From Alteromonadaceae bacterium (GTDB lineage: Bacteria; Pseudomonadota; Gammaproteobacteria; Enterobacterales; Alteromonadaceae), in assembly GCA_014872785.1 (NCBI GenBank), contig WKFJ01000064.1:21093-85092 (forward strand): a DNA stretch of 64,000 nt, read 5' to 3'. Below the pieces are notes generated by a model. The model made no database searches, had not been told where the DNA came from, and saw only the letters and a list, made by a program, of their open reading frames with translations. Position 1 is the first letter of the stretch, and each line of letters opens with the position of its first letter. The position numbers were made by a program, and so were the translations under genes. Shown in pieces: positions 17,248-26,658 of this stretch.

Positions 17248-19777
17248 TCATACAAATCAAAACATATCTAACCGTTCTCTGCTTTCCTTTGCCGTCAAAA
17301 AGTGGCTAAGCGAATATCGCGAACAAGATAATTCTATATTACGACTGTGCACCATCGTACTCATCACAGTGATATTGTGTTTAACCATTTCAAGCGCAGG
17401 CATTCAGCAGCGATTACAGCAAAACTTTGACCAGCTTTTGGGTGCAGATCTAGTCATTAGTCATTCAACCCCCCTTCCAGAAAAGGAACTCATACATCTA
17501 AGAGCACTTGCTAACGAGACCAGCTACGCTCAGTTGGTCAATGTTACGTTAACCAACGATGAACATTGGCACGCCGCGCAAATAAAACTGGTGGATGAGC
17601 ATTATCCATTGCGTGGCTCACTGAAAGTAAGTGCAGATATTGGTGCCGCGGCATCCGATAAGAACGAGCCGCCAATTGCCGATACTATCTGGTTAGACAG
17701 CCGCTTATATAGTGCATTGCAGCTGGATACTGGTGCAGTGTTGACAATTGCTGAAACCAAACTCACTGTTGCAGGCGTGCTGCTTCACGAGCCAGATAGG
17801 TTGCTTGAGGGACATTCGGTGGCGGCGCGCGGCCTTGTTCACATGGATTCCCCTTTGAGCCAAGCATTTACTGGGTCACCCACAACCCATAGATACAGTT
17901 TTAACCTATCGAAAAATAAGCTAAATGATGCGATTACCTGGGCAGAGCAGCAACTGCCACATGCCGACATCTTGCATTCTGGTAGTGGTCATCCGCTTGC
18001 CAGCTTTTGGCAACGCACCGAGAATTTTCTAGGTCTGGTTATGGTTGTATTGTTCTTCATGGCAGCAATTACCTTTCATCTCGCTGGAAGACGCCAACAA
18101 CAAAAACAGCAATATCGCCTGACGCTGCTGTTTACTATGGGTTTAAACAATAAACAGGTGTGGTACATGGCCATTTTCGACTGGATGCTAGACCTAGCTC
18201 ATAGTGCAATTGTGGCAACACCTTTGGCTATTGTTGGATATATACTTGCGATGCAGCAGTTCGATGCATTCATGCAGTTGAACCAACAATACATCTCCTT
18301 CCCCCACGCGGCACTGCTACAAAGCTTTGGTTTAGTAACTGTCCTTTTGTTTATCTTCCAGCTGCCGGCGTGGTTAAACGTATCGAATATTTCCCCTAGC
18401 TTACTTCTCAAACAGGGTATACACAGTCAAAGCTCTACACTTAGCTGGGTCTTTAGCGGTCTCGCTATTGCACTACTCGCCGCGTTTTATTCAGACAATC
18501 CGTTGTTAACTTCCATTACTCTTACTGGCTTAATCATATCAGTTATCGTCATGTGGGCAGCAACCTGGACAGTGTTAATTGCTACTGAAAAGCTTAGTCG
18601 CAGTGGCCACGGCCTGTTTGTTTTTAGCATCGAACTCATGCGGCAAAGGTTGAACAGCAAAGCGACGCAAATTATGGGCTTAGGTCTATGTTTGACCTTG
18701 ATGTTGTTCAGTTTTGGATTGATGAAAGATTTTTCAAACGTTTTACAACAATACACGCGAAGTCACGATGGTAATTTGCTGATATCTCAAGCCTCCCAGC
18801 CACAAGTGCACCATCTTGAGCAGTGGGCACAGGACAATCACGCACAAGTTGTGACAATGAAGCCGTATCACAATGCTAAACTCATTGAAATCAATGGTCA
18901 GCCATTTGCCGAAGCGATAGCCCACCCTAGCGAGGCATCAGCAAGGCTGAAAAAGCCCATCAGGCTGCATGTAACCGATTCGCTACCCAGCAATAACAGA
19001 GTCGTCAACGGACACTTTTGGAATCCTGAGTCGGTAACATCCGTACCAGCCAATGGGCAATATCATATTTCTGTAGAACAGGAAGTGATGACTGACATGG
19101 GCTTCTCGATTGGCGATGAGCTGACATTTCTGCTCAACGAAGAGCTGAAAACATTTAGTATAACCGCCAGCCATGTCTATCAAGGTGGTCGAGGCTCCAT
19201 TACCTTTTGGTTTCAAACCCCAACATTACTCAATGAGCATTTACCAAAATCGCCACTTTATATGGGGAGCATGGAAATTCCCGACGGAGCTTGGGCAACA
19301 CTGGCTCACTTGTGGAAGCGCTTACCGACACTGCGAATGGTGACCTTACAAGAGCTTACCGCACGGTTCGACCAAACCCTGAAATTACTGCAAAGTGTGC
19401 TATCAATTTTCTCCGGCTTAATCCTATTTATGTCGATTCTGGTGATGGCAGCATCAGTACAAGGCCACAATCAATCTGACAAAGCCAAAAATGGTTTGTT
19501 GTTGGGCTTCGGACTTAGCAAAAAACAGTGTTTGCGCTTGGTTATCTATGAGTGGTTAGTCACTGCACTTATTGTTGGTATTGGATCATTAGCCGGCACA
19601 ATCGCGATAGGTCATTTGATGTATCAGTCGCAATTTTCTATGCCTTATCAGGCGAACTGGTTGTGGTTAACAGGCATTATTGCATTGAGTACAGCCTTGA
19701 TTGTTGCCTTGGGCGCCATTTTTAACCGCATGAGCCTGCGTATTTCGGTGCGAGAACTTTTGCAGGAAAGTATTTAG
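17240..19777 (+). CDS. FtsX/YbbP-like ABC transporter permease
   Basis: An 845-aa membrane protein with two FtsX-type units. The layout is: first helix around residues 40-60, periplasmic MacB-like domain, three helices around 260-380, further helices around 400-500, a second periplasmic domain, and three C-terminal helices. The size and duplicated layout match YbbP-type permeases, which work with a YbbA ATPase. The function of that group is poorly known; a role in moving lipids or lipoproteins or in envelope stress is possible. The ATG at 17240 has GAGGAG upstream. Confidence 0.85.
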   Translation: MHDHTNQNISNRSLLSFAVKKWLSEYREQDNSILRLCTIVLITVILCLTISSAGIQQRLQQNFDQLLGADLVISHSTPLPEKELIHLRALANETSYAQLVNVTLTNDEHWHAAQIKLVDEHYPLRGSLKVSADIGAAASDKNEPPIADTIWLDSRLYSALQLDTGAVLTIAETKLTVAGVLLHEPDRLLEGHSVAARGLVHMDSPLSQAFTGSPTTHRYSFNLSKNKLNDAITWAEQQLPHADILHSGSGHPLASFWQRTENFLGLVMVVLFFMAAITFHLAGRRQQQKQQYRLTLLFTMGLNNKQVWYMAIFDWMLDLAHSAIVATPLAIVGYILAMQQFDAFMQLNQQYISFPHAALLQSFGLVTVLLFIFQLPAWLNVSNISPSLLLKQGIHSQSSTLSWVFSGLAIALLAAFYSDNPLLTSITLTGLIISVIVMWAATWTVLIATEKLSRSGHGLFVFSIELMRQRLNSKATQIMGLGLCLTLMLFSFGLMKDFSNVLQQYTRSHDGNLLISQASQPQVHHLEQWAQDNHAQVVTMKPYHNAKLIEINGQPFAEAIAHPSEASARLKKPIRLHVTDSLPSNNRVVNGHFWNPESVTSVPANGQYHISVEQEVMTDMGFSIGDELTFLLNEELKTFSITASHVYQGGRGSITFWFQTPTLLNEHLPKSPLYMGSMEIPDGAWATLAHLWKRLPTLRMVTLQELTARFDQTLKLLQSVLSIFSGLILFMSILVMAASVQGHNQSDKAKNGLLLGFGLSKKQCLRLVIYEWLVTALIVGIGSLAGTIAIGHLMYQSQFSMPYQANWLWLTGIIALSTALIVALGAIFNRMSLRISVRELLQESI

Positions 19778-19838
19778 TTTTTCACGTTCGTTTCACATGA
19801 CGTTTGTCACACTTGCTCAAAATCAAAGGAGACAGATC

Positions 19839-20951
19839 ATGCAAAAATCTTTCGTTTATAAGTTATTCGCGGCCTTAACCCTACTGATGTCATTGTTCAG
19901 TGCCGCGGCCTCAGAGTTAAAGCCGGTGTTAGTTGTAGTTACCAGTCACGGCGAACCCGAAGGTCAACGTCCAGGTTATGAGTTCGATGAATTAGCCAAA
20001 ACCTATTTAGTGTTCAAAGCCAATAATGTTGACGTTGATATTGCCAGTCCGAAAGGTGGTGCTGTAATTGCCGATGAGTACGATGCTAAAAAAGCATTTA
20101 ATCAACTTGTTTTGGAAGATACGGTATTTTCTGACAAGCTCGCCAATACATTGCCTTTGGCTAAATTAAACGCAGAAAATTACAGTGGTGTCTTTGTAAT
20201 AGGTGGTAAGGGAGCAATGTTCGACTTGCCCTACGATACCCATTTACAATCACTTATTGCAGATATCTATGAGCAAAAAGGTTCAGTTGGAGCGGTATGC
20301 CATGGTCCTGCGGCCCTCGTTAACGTGCAATTGAGTGACGATTCTTGGTTAGTTGCGGGCAAATCGGTGAATAGTTTTACAAATGAAGAAGAGCAATTAT
20401 TTGGCAAAAAATGGGCGAAAGAGTTCGACTTCATGTTGCAAGACAAACTCATCGAGCGAGGTGCTAAGTTTCAGCACAGCCCAATGATGCTTAATCACGT
20501 AGCAACTGATGGTAGGCTTATCACTGGACAAAACCCAGCCTCTACTTCGCAAACTGCTCTGGCTTTTGTGCGCTCACTTGGCATCACACCAGCGCCATAC
20601 AGTGCCTTTGAAGACGAACGTACGCTCGCGCTGGTTGCCTCTCTTCTAAACAACGAAGCGTCCGCGAAAATAGAACTGAGCAATAACCTAGAAAACTACC
20701 ACGCTCAATTGCTCGGCATGTATGGCTTCTATTATTTGATGTCAGCTAAGTCACAAGAAGATATCGGCCATGCCCTGACGCTAATGGAAGCAACTAGAAG
20801 TAGCATTAACCACCCGATGCTTGACCTGCAAATTGTGAAGGGATATCAAAAGTCCGGTAAATTGGAACTTGCAAAGCAAAACTTGGCGACGCTATTGGAA
20901 GCGCACCCAGACAATGAGGCGGCTAAGGCAATGGCTAAAGAATTACTGTAA
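19839..20951 (+). CDS. Periplasmic DJ-1/PfpI family protein with C-terminal helical repeats
   Basis: A 370-aa protein starting at the ATG at 19839, which follows AAGGAGA. Residues 1-23 form a signal peptide. Residues about 27-245 form a DJ-1/PfpI (class I glutamine amidotransferase-like) domain of the Hsp31-like type, with the nucleophile Cys in GAVCHGPAALVN and the Glu in GEPEGQ. The C-terminal 100 residues are helical and look like TPR units (KGYQKSGKLELAKQNLATLL, then AHPDNEAAKAMA). This fusion in an exported protein is unusual. It follows the ABC permease by 61 bases and is ended by a strong terminator. A glyoxalase, chaperone or protease role is possible, but none is proven. Confidence 0.82.
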   Translation: MQKSFVYKLFAALTLLMSLFSAAASELKPVLVVVTSHGEPEGQRPGYEFDELAKTYLVFKANNVDVDIASPKGGAVIADEYDAKKAFNQLVLEDTVFSDKLANTLPLAKLNAENYSGVFVIGGKGAMFDLPYDTHLQSLIADIYEQKGSVGAVCHGPAALVNVQLSDDSWLVAGKSVNSFTNEEEQLFGKKWAKEFDFMLQDKLIERGAKFQHSPMMLNHVATDGRLITGQNPASTSQTALAFVRSLGITPAPYSAFEDERTLALVASLLNNEASAKIELSNNLENYHAQLLGMYGFYYLMSAKSQEDIGHALTLMEATRSSINHPMLDLQIVKGYQKSGKLELAKQNLATLLEAHPDNEAAKAMAKELL

Positions 20952-20975
20952 GTAAATCGCTAGCGAACTTGGCAA

Positions 20976-21018
20976 TTGCGGGAAATCGATGCTTTCCCGC
21001 AATGTTTGTTTTCTTTTC
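20976..21018 (+). terminator. Rho-independent terminator after the DJ-1 gene
   Basis: A perfect 10-bp stem, TTGCGGGAAA/TTTCCCGCAA, with a 7-base loop is followed by a T-rich tail. It lies 25 bases after the stop and ends just before the response regulator start. Confidence 0.8.
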
Positions 21019-21034
21019 TGATAAGCTTCACATT

Positions 21035-21724
21035 ATGAATACACCTTTGCTCAACATACTCATCGCCGAAGACCAAGTAGATTTGGCGAAAAACATTAGC
21101 GATTTTTTAGCACCAAAGGGGCATGTTTTGGACTTTGCCTACGATGGTATGCAAGCTTTAGAATTTGGTCTTTCTAATCATTATGATTTGATTATCCTCG
21201 ATATCATGATGCCTAAACTCGATGGGCTACAAGTTTGTAAACAAATAAGAGAAAAGGCGGATAGGCACATCCCAATACTGATGCTCACGGCAAGAGACAC
21301 ATTGGAAGACAAAATTGAAGGCTTTAATTTCGGTGCCGATGATTACCTCACCAAACCCTTTGCATTGCCAGAGTTGGAAATGCGTTGCCTGGCCTTGTCA
21401 AGAAGGCATTTGCTTCAGACAAACCACATCATCGAGATAGGTGAATTAAAGGTCGACCGCAAAGAAAAATCCGTCACGCGAGGGCAAAAGCGCATCAAAC
21501 TCAATAGCAAACTATTTCAAATATTGTTGGTACTGGCTGAGGCATACCCCAACCCAGTCACCTGTTCTGAGTTGTGTCAAAAACTATGGCATGACGATCC
21601 GACAGAGTCGGACGCACTGCGTTCGCATATCTACCAGTTGCGACAGCAATTAGATAAACCTTTTGCACAGCCAATGTTAAAAACCATGCACGGCGTCGGC
21701 TTTGCGCTTGTAAGCTCCGCTTGA
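21035..21724 (+). CDS. OmpR-family response regulator
   Basis: A 229-aa two-component regulator. The receiver domain has acidic residues E12/D13, phospho-acceptor D56 (LIILDIMMP) and LTKPFA with the conserved Lys. A winged-helix DNA-binding domain follows, with the end motif TMHGVGFAL. I chose the ATG at 21035; an upstream frame to 20969 would run through the terminator hairpin. It is 13 bases before the sensor kinase, with which it forms a pair. The signal and target are unknown, but the neighbouring ABC/DJ-1 genes are candidates. Confidence 0.9.
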   Translation: MNTPLLNILIAEDQVDLAKNISDFLAPKGHVLDFAYDGMQALEFGLSNHYDLIILDIMMPKLDGLQVCKQIREKADRHIPILMLTARDTLEDKIEGFNFGADDYLTKPFALPELEMRCLALSRRHLLQTNHIIEIGELKVDRKEKSVTRGQKRIKLNSKLFQILLVLAEAYPNPVTCSELCQKLWHDDPTESDALRSHIYQLRQQLDKPFAQPMLKTMHGVGFALVSSA

Positions 21725-21737
21725 GCACGGAATACAC

Positions 21738-23003
21738 ATGACCAAAAAGAAACGTTACAGCAGTTTAAGTCAGACCATTATCACCCGGTTTTGCCTATTT
21801 ATCCTGTTTTTATCGCTGGCTTATTCGTTTCTGCAATTCATGTTTCTTTACACTGTCGAAGATGCCTTTATTCAAAGGGGCATTGAAGCCGAAGCAAACT
21901 ACTTGGTAGCACAAAAACGAGTCACTGGAAGTTGGGTCGAACCACGCTTTAATCACATCAAACTGCATGTGGGCATCGACAAGTTTCCTGAAGAGGTGAA
22001 AAGCTTATTGCTCGAAGAACCTAATCGCATCGAGTTTTTTGGCAACAATGATAACCACTATCACTTATACAAAATTCCTAATTATGCTGACCACTATCTA
22101 TTAGCTGAAGTTAGTAAAGAACTTCTCATTCGTCCGATCAGGCCATATTTACTCTGGTTTTTGTCTATTTTTACGCTTCTGGTTAGCGCACTGGCTGTTT
22201 GGCTAGGCTGGAAAATGTCGCGCAAGCTCATTGCGCCTTTAACACATTTGGCTGAATTAGTGCATCAAACAAAACCAGACCATTTACCTAACGAATTTGC
22301 TAAAGATTACCCCAATAACGAAATTGGCAAGCTGGCAGACACCCTTGAAGAATCTATGACTCAAATTAGGGCGTTTGTAGACCGAGAGCAACACTTTACC
22401 AGAGATGCCAGTCACGAACTTAGAACACCTATCGCTATCGTTAAGAATGCCGCTGAATTACTCTCACGTGAGAGCGCACTACCACCTACTTCAAAAGAAC
22501 AGGTAGAGCGGATTCTACAAGCTAGCAATAATATGCAACAGACTATTGAGTCCTTGCTATCCCTTGCTAGAGAGTCTTCAGATAAACACAAAGATACCCT
22601 TTGCCTCCTGCCGCTTGTGGAGAAATGTGTTATTAACCATCATCACTTGTTAGAGGGTAAATCGGTTGAGGTAGATATTGATATTGAAGCCGACACGCAA
22701 ATGACAGTAAACGTTGGTGCCATTGAAATTTTACTTGCGAATCTGGTCAGCAATGCATTTCACTACACACAACAAGGTGTAATAAAAATCACAGGAAAGA
22801 CTAATCAGATTACCGTGTCAGATTCAGGTCCCGGTATCGATGAAAATATCTCCGAGAAGGTATTAGACGCTATGGTAAAAGGCAAAAATAGTCAGGGATT
22901 TGGTATTGGCTTGTCAGTGGTAAAGCGGCTATGTGAACATCACTCAATCGCGTTGTCGATAAAAAGCGATGCCAATGGGACGATAGTAACCCTTACTTGT
23001 TGA
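21738..23003 (+). CDS. Two-component sensor histidine kinase
   Basis: A 421-aa inner-membrane kinase. It has helices at about 15-40 and 140-162 and a short periplasmic domain of about 100 residues between them. A HAMP-like region, the dimerisation H-box (FTRDASHELRTPIA), the N-box (NLVSNAFHYT), G1 (SDSGPGID) and G2 (GFGIGLSVVKRL) follow. All catalytic boxes are intact. The short periplasmic domain contains several His and acidic residues but no sensor family I can name. Confidence 0.9.
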   Translation: MTKKKRYSSLSQTIITRFCLFILFLSLAYSFLQFMFLYTVEDAFIQRGIEAEANYLVAQKRVTGSWVEPRFNHIKLHVGIDKFPEEVKSLLLEEPNRIEFFGNNDNHYHLYKIPNYADHYLLAEVSKELLIRPIRPYLLWFLSIFTLLVSALAVWLGWKMSRKLIAPLTHLAELVHQTKPDHLPNEFAKDYPNNEIGKLADTLEESMTQIRAFVDREQHFTRDASHELRTPIAIVKNAAELLSRESALPPTSKEQVERILQASNNMQQTIESLLSLARESSDKHKDTLCLLPLVEKCVINHHHLLEGKSVEVDIDIEADTQMTVNVGAIEILLANLVSNAFHYTQQGVIKITGKTNQITVSDSGPGIDENISEKVLDAMVKGKNSQGFGIGLSVVKRLCEHHSIALSIKSDANGTIVTLTC

Positions 23004-23049
23004 TACCAAAGAACACCGGATTGAACGAATAAAGTCACCCGTTAAAAAC

Positions 23050-23077
23050 AAAAAAGGCGCCTCAGGCGCCTTTTTTT
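23050..23077. terminator. Bidirectional terminator between sensor kinase and chemoreceptor
   Basis: AAAAAGGCGCCT, one base, AGGCGCCTTTTTTT. The GC stem has A-tract and T-tract flanks, so it can work for both converging genes. Confidence 0.9.
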
Positions 23078-25079
23078 AAACTTTGAATTGCTTCAACCCT
23101 TTATCCAGATCAAGTGCATAGGCTCGCAACTGGCTAATGTGGCTTTCCACGTCTTTACTCTCAGATACTGACTCATCGGCCAACTCAGTAATATGACTGA
23201 CATTTCTGGCAATATCTTCAGCAGTCGCCGACTGCTGCGTATTTGCAGCAACAATACTTTGCATTTGGGTCTGAATCGTCTCAACGCCTTTAAAGGCTTG
23301 ATCCAATACGGTTTGGATCTCAGCTACTCGTTTCACACCACTTTCTGCCTGCGCGTTGCTAGAGGTCATCGTACTACTTGCCTGCTTGGCTGCGGTCTGT
23401 AACGCACCAATGATTTCTTGGATGTGTCTTGTAGACTCTTGTGTACGGCTCGCTAAGGGTCTCACTTCATCCGCAACAACCGCGAAGCCACGTCCCATTT
23501 CGCCGGCTCTAGCAGCTTCAATGGCCGCGTTAAGTGCCAGCAAATTAGTTTGCTCGGTAATGCCGGTAATCACATCCAACACTTCACCAATCTTGTCGGT
23601 CTCCGCTTCCAAATCGGCTACCACCTTAGACGCGTCACCAATTTGAGTGGACAACCCGTTAATATCAGTTACCGCCGATTTGACAACGTCACTGCCTTTG
23701 TCCATCTCCAGTTTTACACCATCGGCAACATTCATAGCGTCTTCGGTATTGCGAGAAACGTCTTTACTAGTTTCTGCCATTTCATAACTAGCGCTCGCTA
23801 CGGATTCGATTTCGGTCTTTTCGTTGTTAACCAAGTCAACATTGTGCTGTGTTGTCTTGCTCACATTTTCCGTCGCTAAAGTGACTTCCTTAGTGATGTC
23901 CATAGTCTGTCTGACTAAGGCTTGGATCTTGGACATAAATCCATTGAACTCACCAGCGAGCTGACCGATTTCATCATCTCTTTTAACATCGATACGTTTA
24001 GTAAGGTCACCTTCACCCTGAGAGATATCACGCATCGCCGCCAACATGACTTTTAGCGGCTCTAGCATTGGTTTAACGATAAAGAACACAAGAACAGCAA
24101 TTACACCAAGCATGGCTAACATCAGGAAAGTAACACTTGCCACTTCCGCCGCTACTGGTTCATCTACTACTGAGTCAGGAACAAGGAACCCAAGTTTCCA
24201 GTTTACATAAGGATAGTCATCAGACACTTCGTCAAAAATTACGTGATAATGCTCGTCTTTCCAGGTCACATCACCCTCACCTGAACTTTGACGCGAAATG
24301 GCACTTTTAAGCTGAGCAAAACCAGAGGTATCTTTAAAGAAGGTATCGATTGTCGCTATATCACTGCCTGGCGGGAACTTACCATCGGTACCAGTAAAAC
24401 CAGGAAAATAAACTAACACGCCCTTGTCGGTAACTAAGAACGCGTAGCCTCGACCTTCGTACTTAATTTTGGCGAGCAAATCTTGTCCAATAGTCGATAT
24501 AAGGATGTCCATACCACCAACACCCAGGAATCGGCCGTCGCGGTTAATGACACCTTTGATAGTGGCAGAGATTGAGCCGTCGTTTTGGTCTACCGCAGGG
24601 TCAGATACATAAAGGCGATTTTTTTCTTGTGCCTCAAACCACCAAGGGCGTTTGTTGGTGTAATAGGTGGCACTTTCGTAACGACCATTTAAGTCGAAAT
24701 ATTCAAAGGTATTAGCAGACCCGAAAAAGATACTTTTGATTGCACTATCGTTATCTGAGAAAAAGCGAAAATATTGCTTAACCGCTTGATACTCCGGCTT
24801 GTCTTCAATGTAACCATTGCGGTCATCGTAATTTTCAAACCAGTCGAGAACCTGAGGGCTAGCGAAGATACTGTGAATAAGCTGGCCTTTGGAATCAAAG
24901 AAACCCTGCACCTCCGTTGCCTTTTGAGCAACTAAGTTACTAATGTCAGTGTGAACTTTTTCCGTGGTCGCATTACTGACGGAATTTATTTGCCAAACTC
25001 CATACAACACAAAAAGTGCCGCTATCCCACTCAAGCAGCCAACAATAAGTTTTTGGCTAATGGACTTTTGAAACCACAT
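23076..25079 (-). CDS. Methyl-accepting chemotaxis protein
   Basis: A 667-aa chemoreceptor. The first membrane helix is at about residues 10-30. A large periplasmic double-Cache-type ligand domain covers about 31-305 (GGMDILISTIGQDLL, with FGSANTFEYFDLNGRYE). The second helix is at about 308-332, and a HAMP domain lies at about 335-388. The signalling domain has the conserved tip EQTNLLALNAAIEAARAGE. dCache domains usually sense amino acids or other small organics. There is no C-terminal CheR-binding pentapeptide; the protein ends KQFKV. Confidence 0.93.
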   Translation of the reverse strand: MWFQKSISQKLIVGCLSGIAALFVLYGVWQINSVSNATTEKVHTDISNLVAQKATEVQGFFDSKGQLIHSIFASPQVLDWFENYDDRNGYIEDKPEYQAVKQYFRFFSDNDSAIKSIFFGSANTFEYFDLNGRYESATYYTNKRPWWFEAQEKNRLYVSDPAVDQNDGSISATIKGVINRDGRFLGVGGMDILISTIGQDLLAKIKYEGRGYAFLVTDKGVLVYFPGFTGTDGKFPPGSDIATIDTFFKDTSGFAQLKSAISRQSSGEGDVTWKDEHYHVIFDEVSDDYPYVNWKLGFLVPDSVVDEPVAAEVASVTFLMLAMLGVIAVLVFFIVKPMLEPLKVMLAAMRDISQGEGDLTKRIDVKRDDEIGQLAGEFNGFMSKIQALVRQTMDITKEVTLATENVSKTTQHNVDLVNNEKTEIESVASASYEMAETSKDVSRNTEDAMNVADGVKLEMDKGSDVVKSAVTDINGLSTQIGDASKVVADLEAETDKIGEVLDVITGITEQTNLLALNAAIEAARAGEMGRGFAVVADEVRPLASRTQESTRHIQEIIGALQTAAKQASSTMTSSNAQAESGVKRVAEIQTVLDQAFKGVETIQTQMQSIVAANTQQSATAEDIARNVSHITELADESVSESKDVESHISQLRAYALDLDKGLKQFKV

Positions 25080-25126
25080 AGTCTGTTCCTGTCGTTTTAT
25101 TGTTATTTTTTGTGCATATTACAGCT

Positions 25127-25153
25127 TTATGAACGCCGTATTGTCTGAATTTA
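25127..25153 (-). promoter_or_regulatory. Possible sigma-28 (FliA) promoter of the chemoreceptor
   Basis: On the minus strand TAAA is followed 15 bases later by GTTCATAA, against the consensus TAAA-N15-GCCGATAA (G and ATAA match). It lies 48 bases upstream of the ATG. Spacing is right but the -10 is weak. Confidence 0.35.
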
Positions 25154-25275
25154 CACCAGTGCTGTAAACCCTTTAACGAATATTTTTACTGCTATTTAAA
25201 CTTAGCAGAAGTAAGCTGAGTTTACGCTATACAAATATGGAGATTTTGTGGAGTGAGAATTAGGGTAACAATGTA

Positions 25276-25303
25276 ACCGGAGACACTAGGTAACATCTCC
25301 GGT
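25276..25303 (-). terminator. Hairpin downstream of nqrM
   Basis: An 8-bp perfect stem, ACCGGAGA/TCTCCGGT, has a 12-base loop and lies 14 bases past the nqrM stop. No clear T-run follows, so it is a weak or Rho-aided end at best. Confidence 0.4.
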
Positions 25304-25317
25304 AGAAATGGGAAGGC

Positions 25318-25551
25318 TTAGATAATTTTATTCTGTTGCCATTCTTTGATTTTAGCCTGGCGTTTTTCTTCGCGTTCCATTCGTGCTTTTTTGCGGTCAC
25401 ACGGTTCAGGACAGTCGCATGCTTTGTCGATACCCACGGCTCCTAAACCACCACAAGAGCCCGAGATCGTTTTCTTCTGGAATAGGTAGCCTACGGCCAT
25501 CACGGCGACCATAATAAGAAAGATGACAAATGCCAGTATAAAAGTACTCAC
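25318..25551 (-). CDS. nqrM: Na+-NQR maturation protein NqrM
   Basis: A 77-aa protein with one N-terminal membrane helix and then a Cys-rich region: SGSCGGLGAVGIDKACDCPEPC, then a basic tail. This is the DUF539/NqrM pattern. In Vibrio cholerae NqrM is needed to insert the iron centre between NqrD and NqrE. It lies 4 bases after apbE, so the two flavin and iron maturation genes form a unit downstream of nqrF. Confidence 0.9.
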   Translation of the reverse strand: MSTFILAFVIFLIMVAVMAVGYLFQKKTISGSCGGLGAVGIDKACDCPEPCDRKKARMEREEKRQAKIKEWQQNKII

Positions 25552-25555
25552 TGCT

Positions 25556-26593
25556 TTACTTCACCAAAAAGCCATTAAATTCTGGTGTATTATACTGCTT
25601 AAATTCACCGTTTTCCTTAGTTATCAATAATACCGCTAAATTTTCAGTTTGGGCCATTTTTAATCCCTTATCTTTGCCCATCACACTTATCGCTGTAGCA
25701 TAACCGTCTGCCATCATGGTGGATGGATGCACTACCGTCACCGAAACCAGATTGTGCTCAATAGGGTAGCCTGTGGTGGGGTCAATAAGATGAGAGTAAC
25801 GTCGGCCGTCCTCCTCATAGTAATTTCTGTAATCACCTGATGTTGCCAAACCATTGTTGCCAATCGTAATTAGCTGTTGCACCGCACGCTCATTGGTCAC
25901 TGGTTTCTCAATTGCAATTGTCCAAGCATGGCCATTTGACTTCACGCCAGCCGCTTGCATTTCGCCACCAATCTCAACTAAGTAATTAGCAATGCCCAGC
26001 TCCTGAAGCATCAATGCGACTTGATCAACGGCAAACCCCTTAGCAATTGTTGATAAATCCACATACATTTCACTGTGGCCTTTGCTTACTTTCCCATTGC
26101 CTAAAATGAGTTTGTTCAAACCCGTTTTTTGTTTTGCGCTGGCAATTTGTGCCGCTGTTGGCACTTTTTCAGGTTTTGCGGCAGGCCCAAATCCCCACAA
26201 ATTGACCAACGGCCCTACGGTTATATCTAAATAGCCTTCACTTTGTTCGCCAATGAGTTTTCCAGCTTGTATGACCGTGATGGTATCCTCGGCGAGTGAA
26301 AAGCCGTCAAGTGTTTTTGATTGATTGAATCTAGATAATTCGGAGTTTGGGTCATAAGTAGACATCAGACTGTTAATTCTGGCGAGTTCCAGATCAATCT
26401 GAAGATGCAATTGTTCAGAATCTACACCGTTATCGTTGACGAACTTGACGTTGTAACTTGTCCCCATAGTCGGACCGGTCAAATGGACTGAATCAGTTCT
26501 GCCCAAAACGCTATCGAAGACATCACATGCACCTAATGCTAAAGAGGCAATCACTAGAAGTGCTACAGAGAAAAGGCGATTACTACTGCTCAT
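25556..26593 (-). CDS. apbE: FAD:protein FMN transferase (lipoprotein)
   Basis: A 345-aa periplasmic flavin transferase. The lipobox LGAC places the lipidated Cys at residue 23. Family motifs include TGPTMGTSYNVKF, GFAVDQVA, VEIGGEMQAAG, and HLIDPTTGYP with GYATAISVMG near the C-terminus. ApbE attaches FMN to Thr of NqrB and NqrC, whose target motifs (SGAT) are present in this same cluster. It sits 66 bases after nqrF, beyond a terminator hairpin, and is followed by nqrM. Confidence 0.94.
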   Translation of the reverse strand: MSSSNRLFSVALLVIASLALGACDVFDSVLGRTDSVHLTGPTMGTSYNVKFVNDNGVDSEQLHLQIDLELARINSLMSTYDPNSELSRFNQSKTLDGFSLAEDTITVIQAGKLIGEQSEGYLDITVGPLVNLWGFGPAAKPEKVPTAAQIASAKQKTGLNKLILGNGKVSKGHSEMYVDLSTIAKGFAVDQVALMLQELGIANYLVEIGGEMQAAGVKSNGHAWTIAIEKPVTNERAVQQLITIGNNGLATSGDYRNYYEEDGRRYSHLIDPTTGYPIEHNLVSVTVVHPSTMMADGYATAISVMGKDKGLKMAQTENLAVLLITKENGEFKQYNTPEFNGFLVK

Positions 26594-26616
26594 ATAAAAA
26601 CGCTCGCTATTACTAT

Positions 26617-26643
26617 AAAAAAAGGGGCTAACGCCCCTTTTTA
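26617..26643 (-). terminator. Terminator between nqrF and apbE
   Basis: Read on the minus strand, AAAAAGGGGC, a short loop and GCCCCTTTTTTT. It lies 16 bases past the nqrF stop and upstream of the apbE ATG, so apbE-nqrM either has its own promoter or depends on readthrough. Confidence 0.85.
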
Positions 26644-26658
26644 GTTTTACATTAACCG

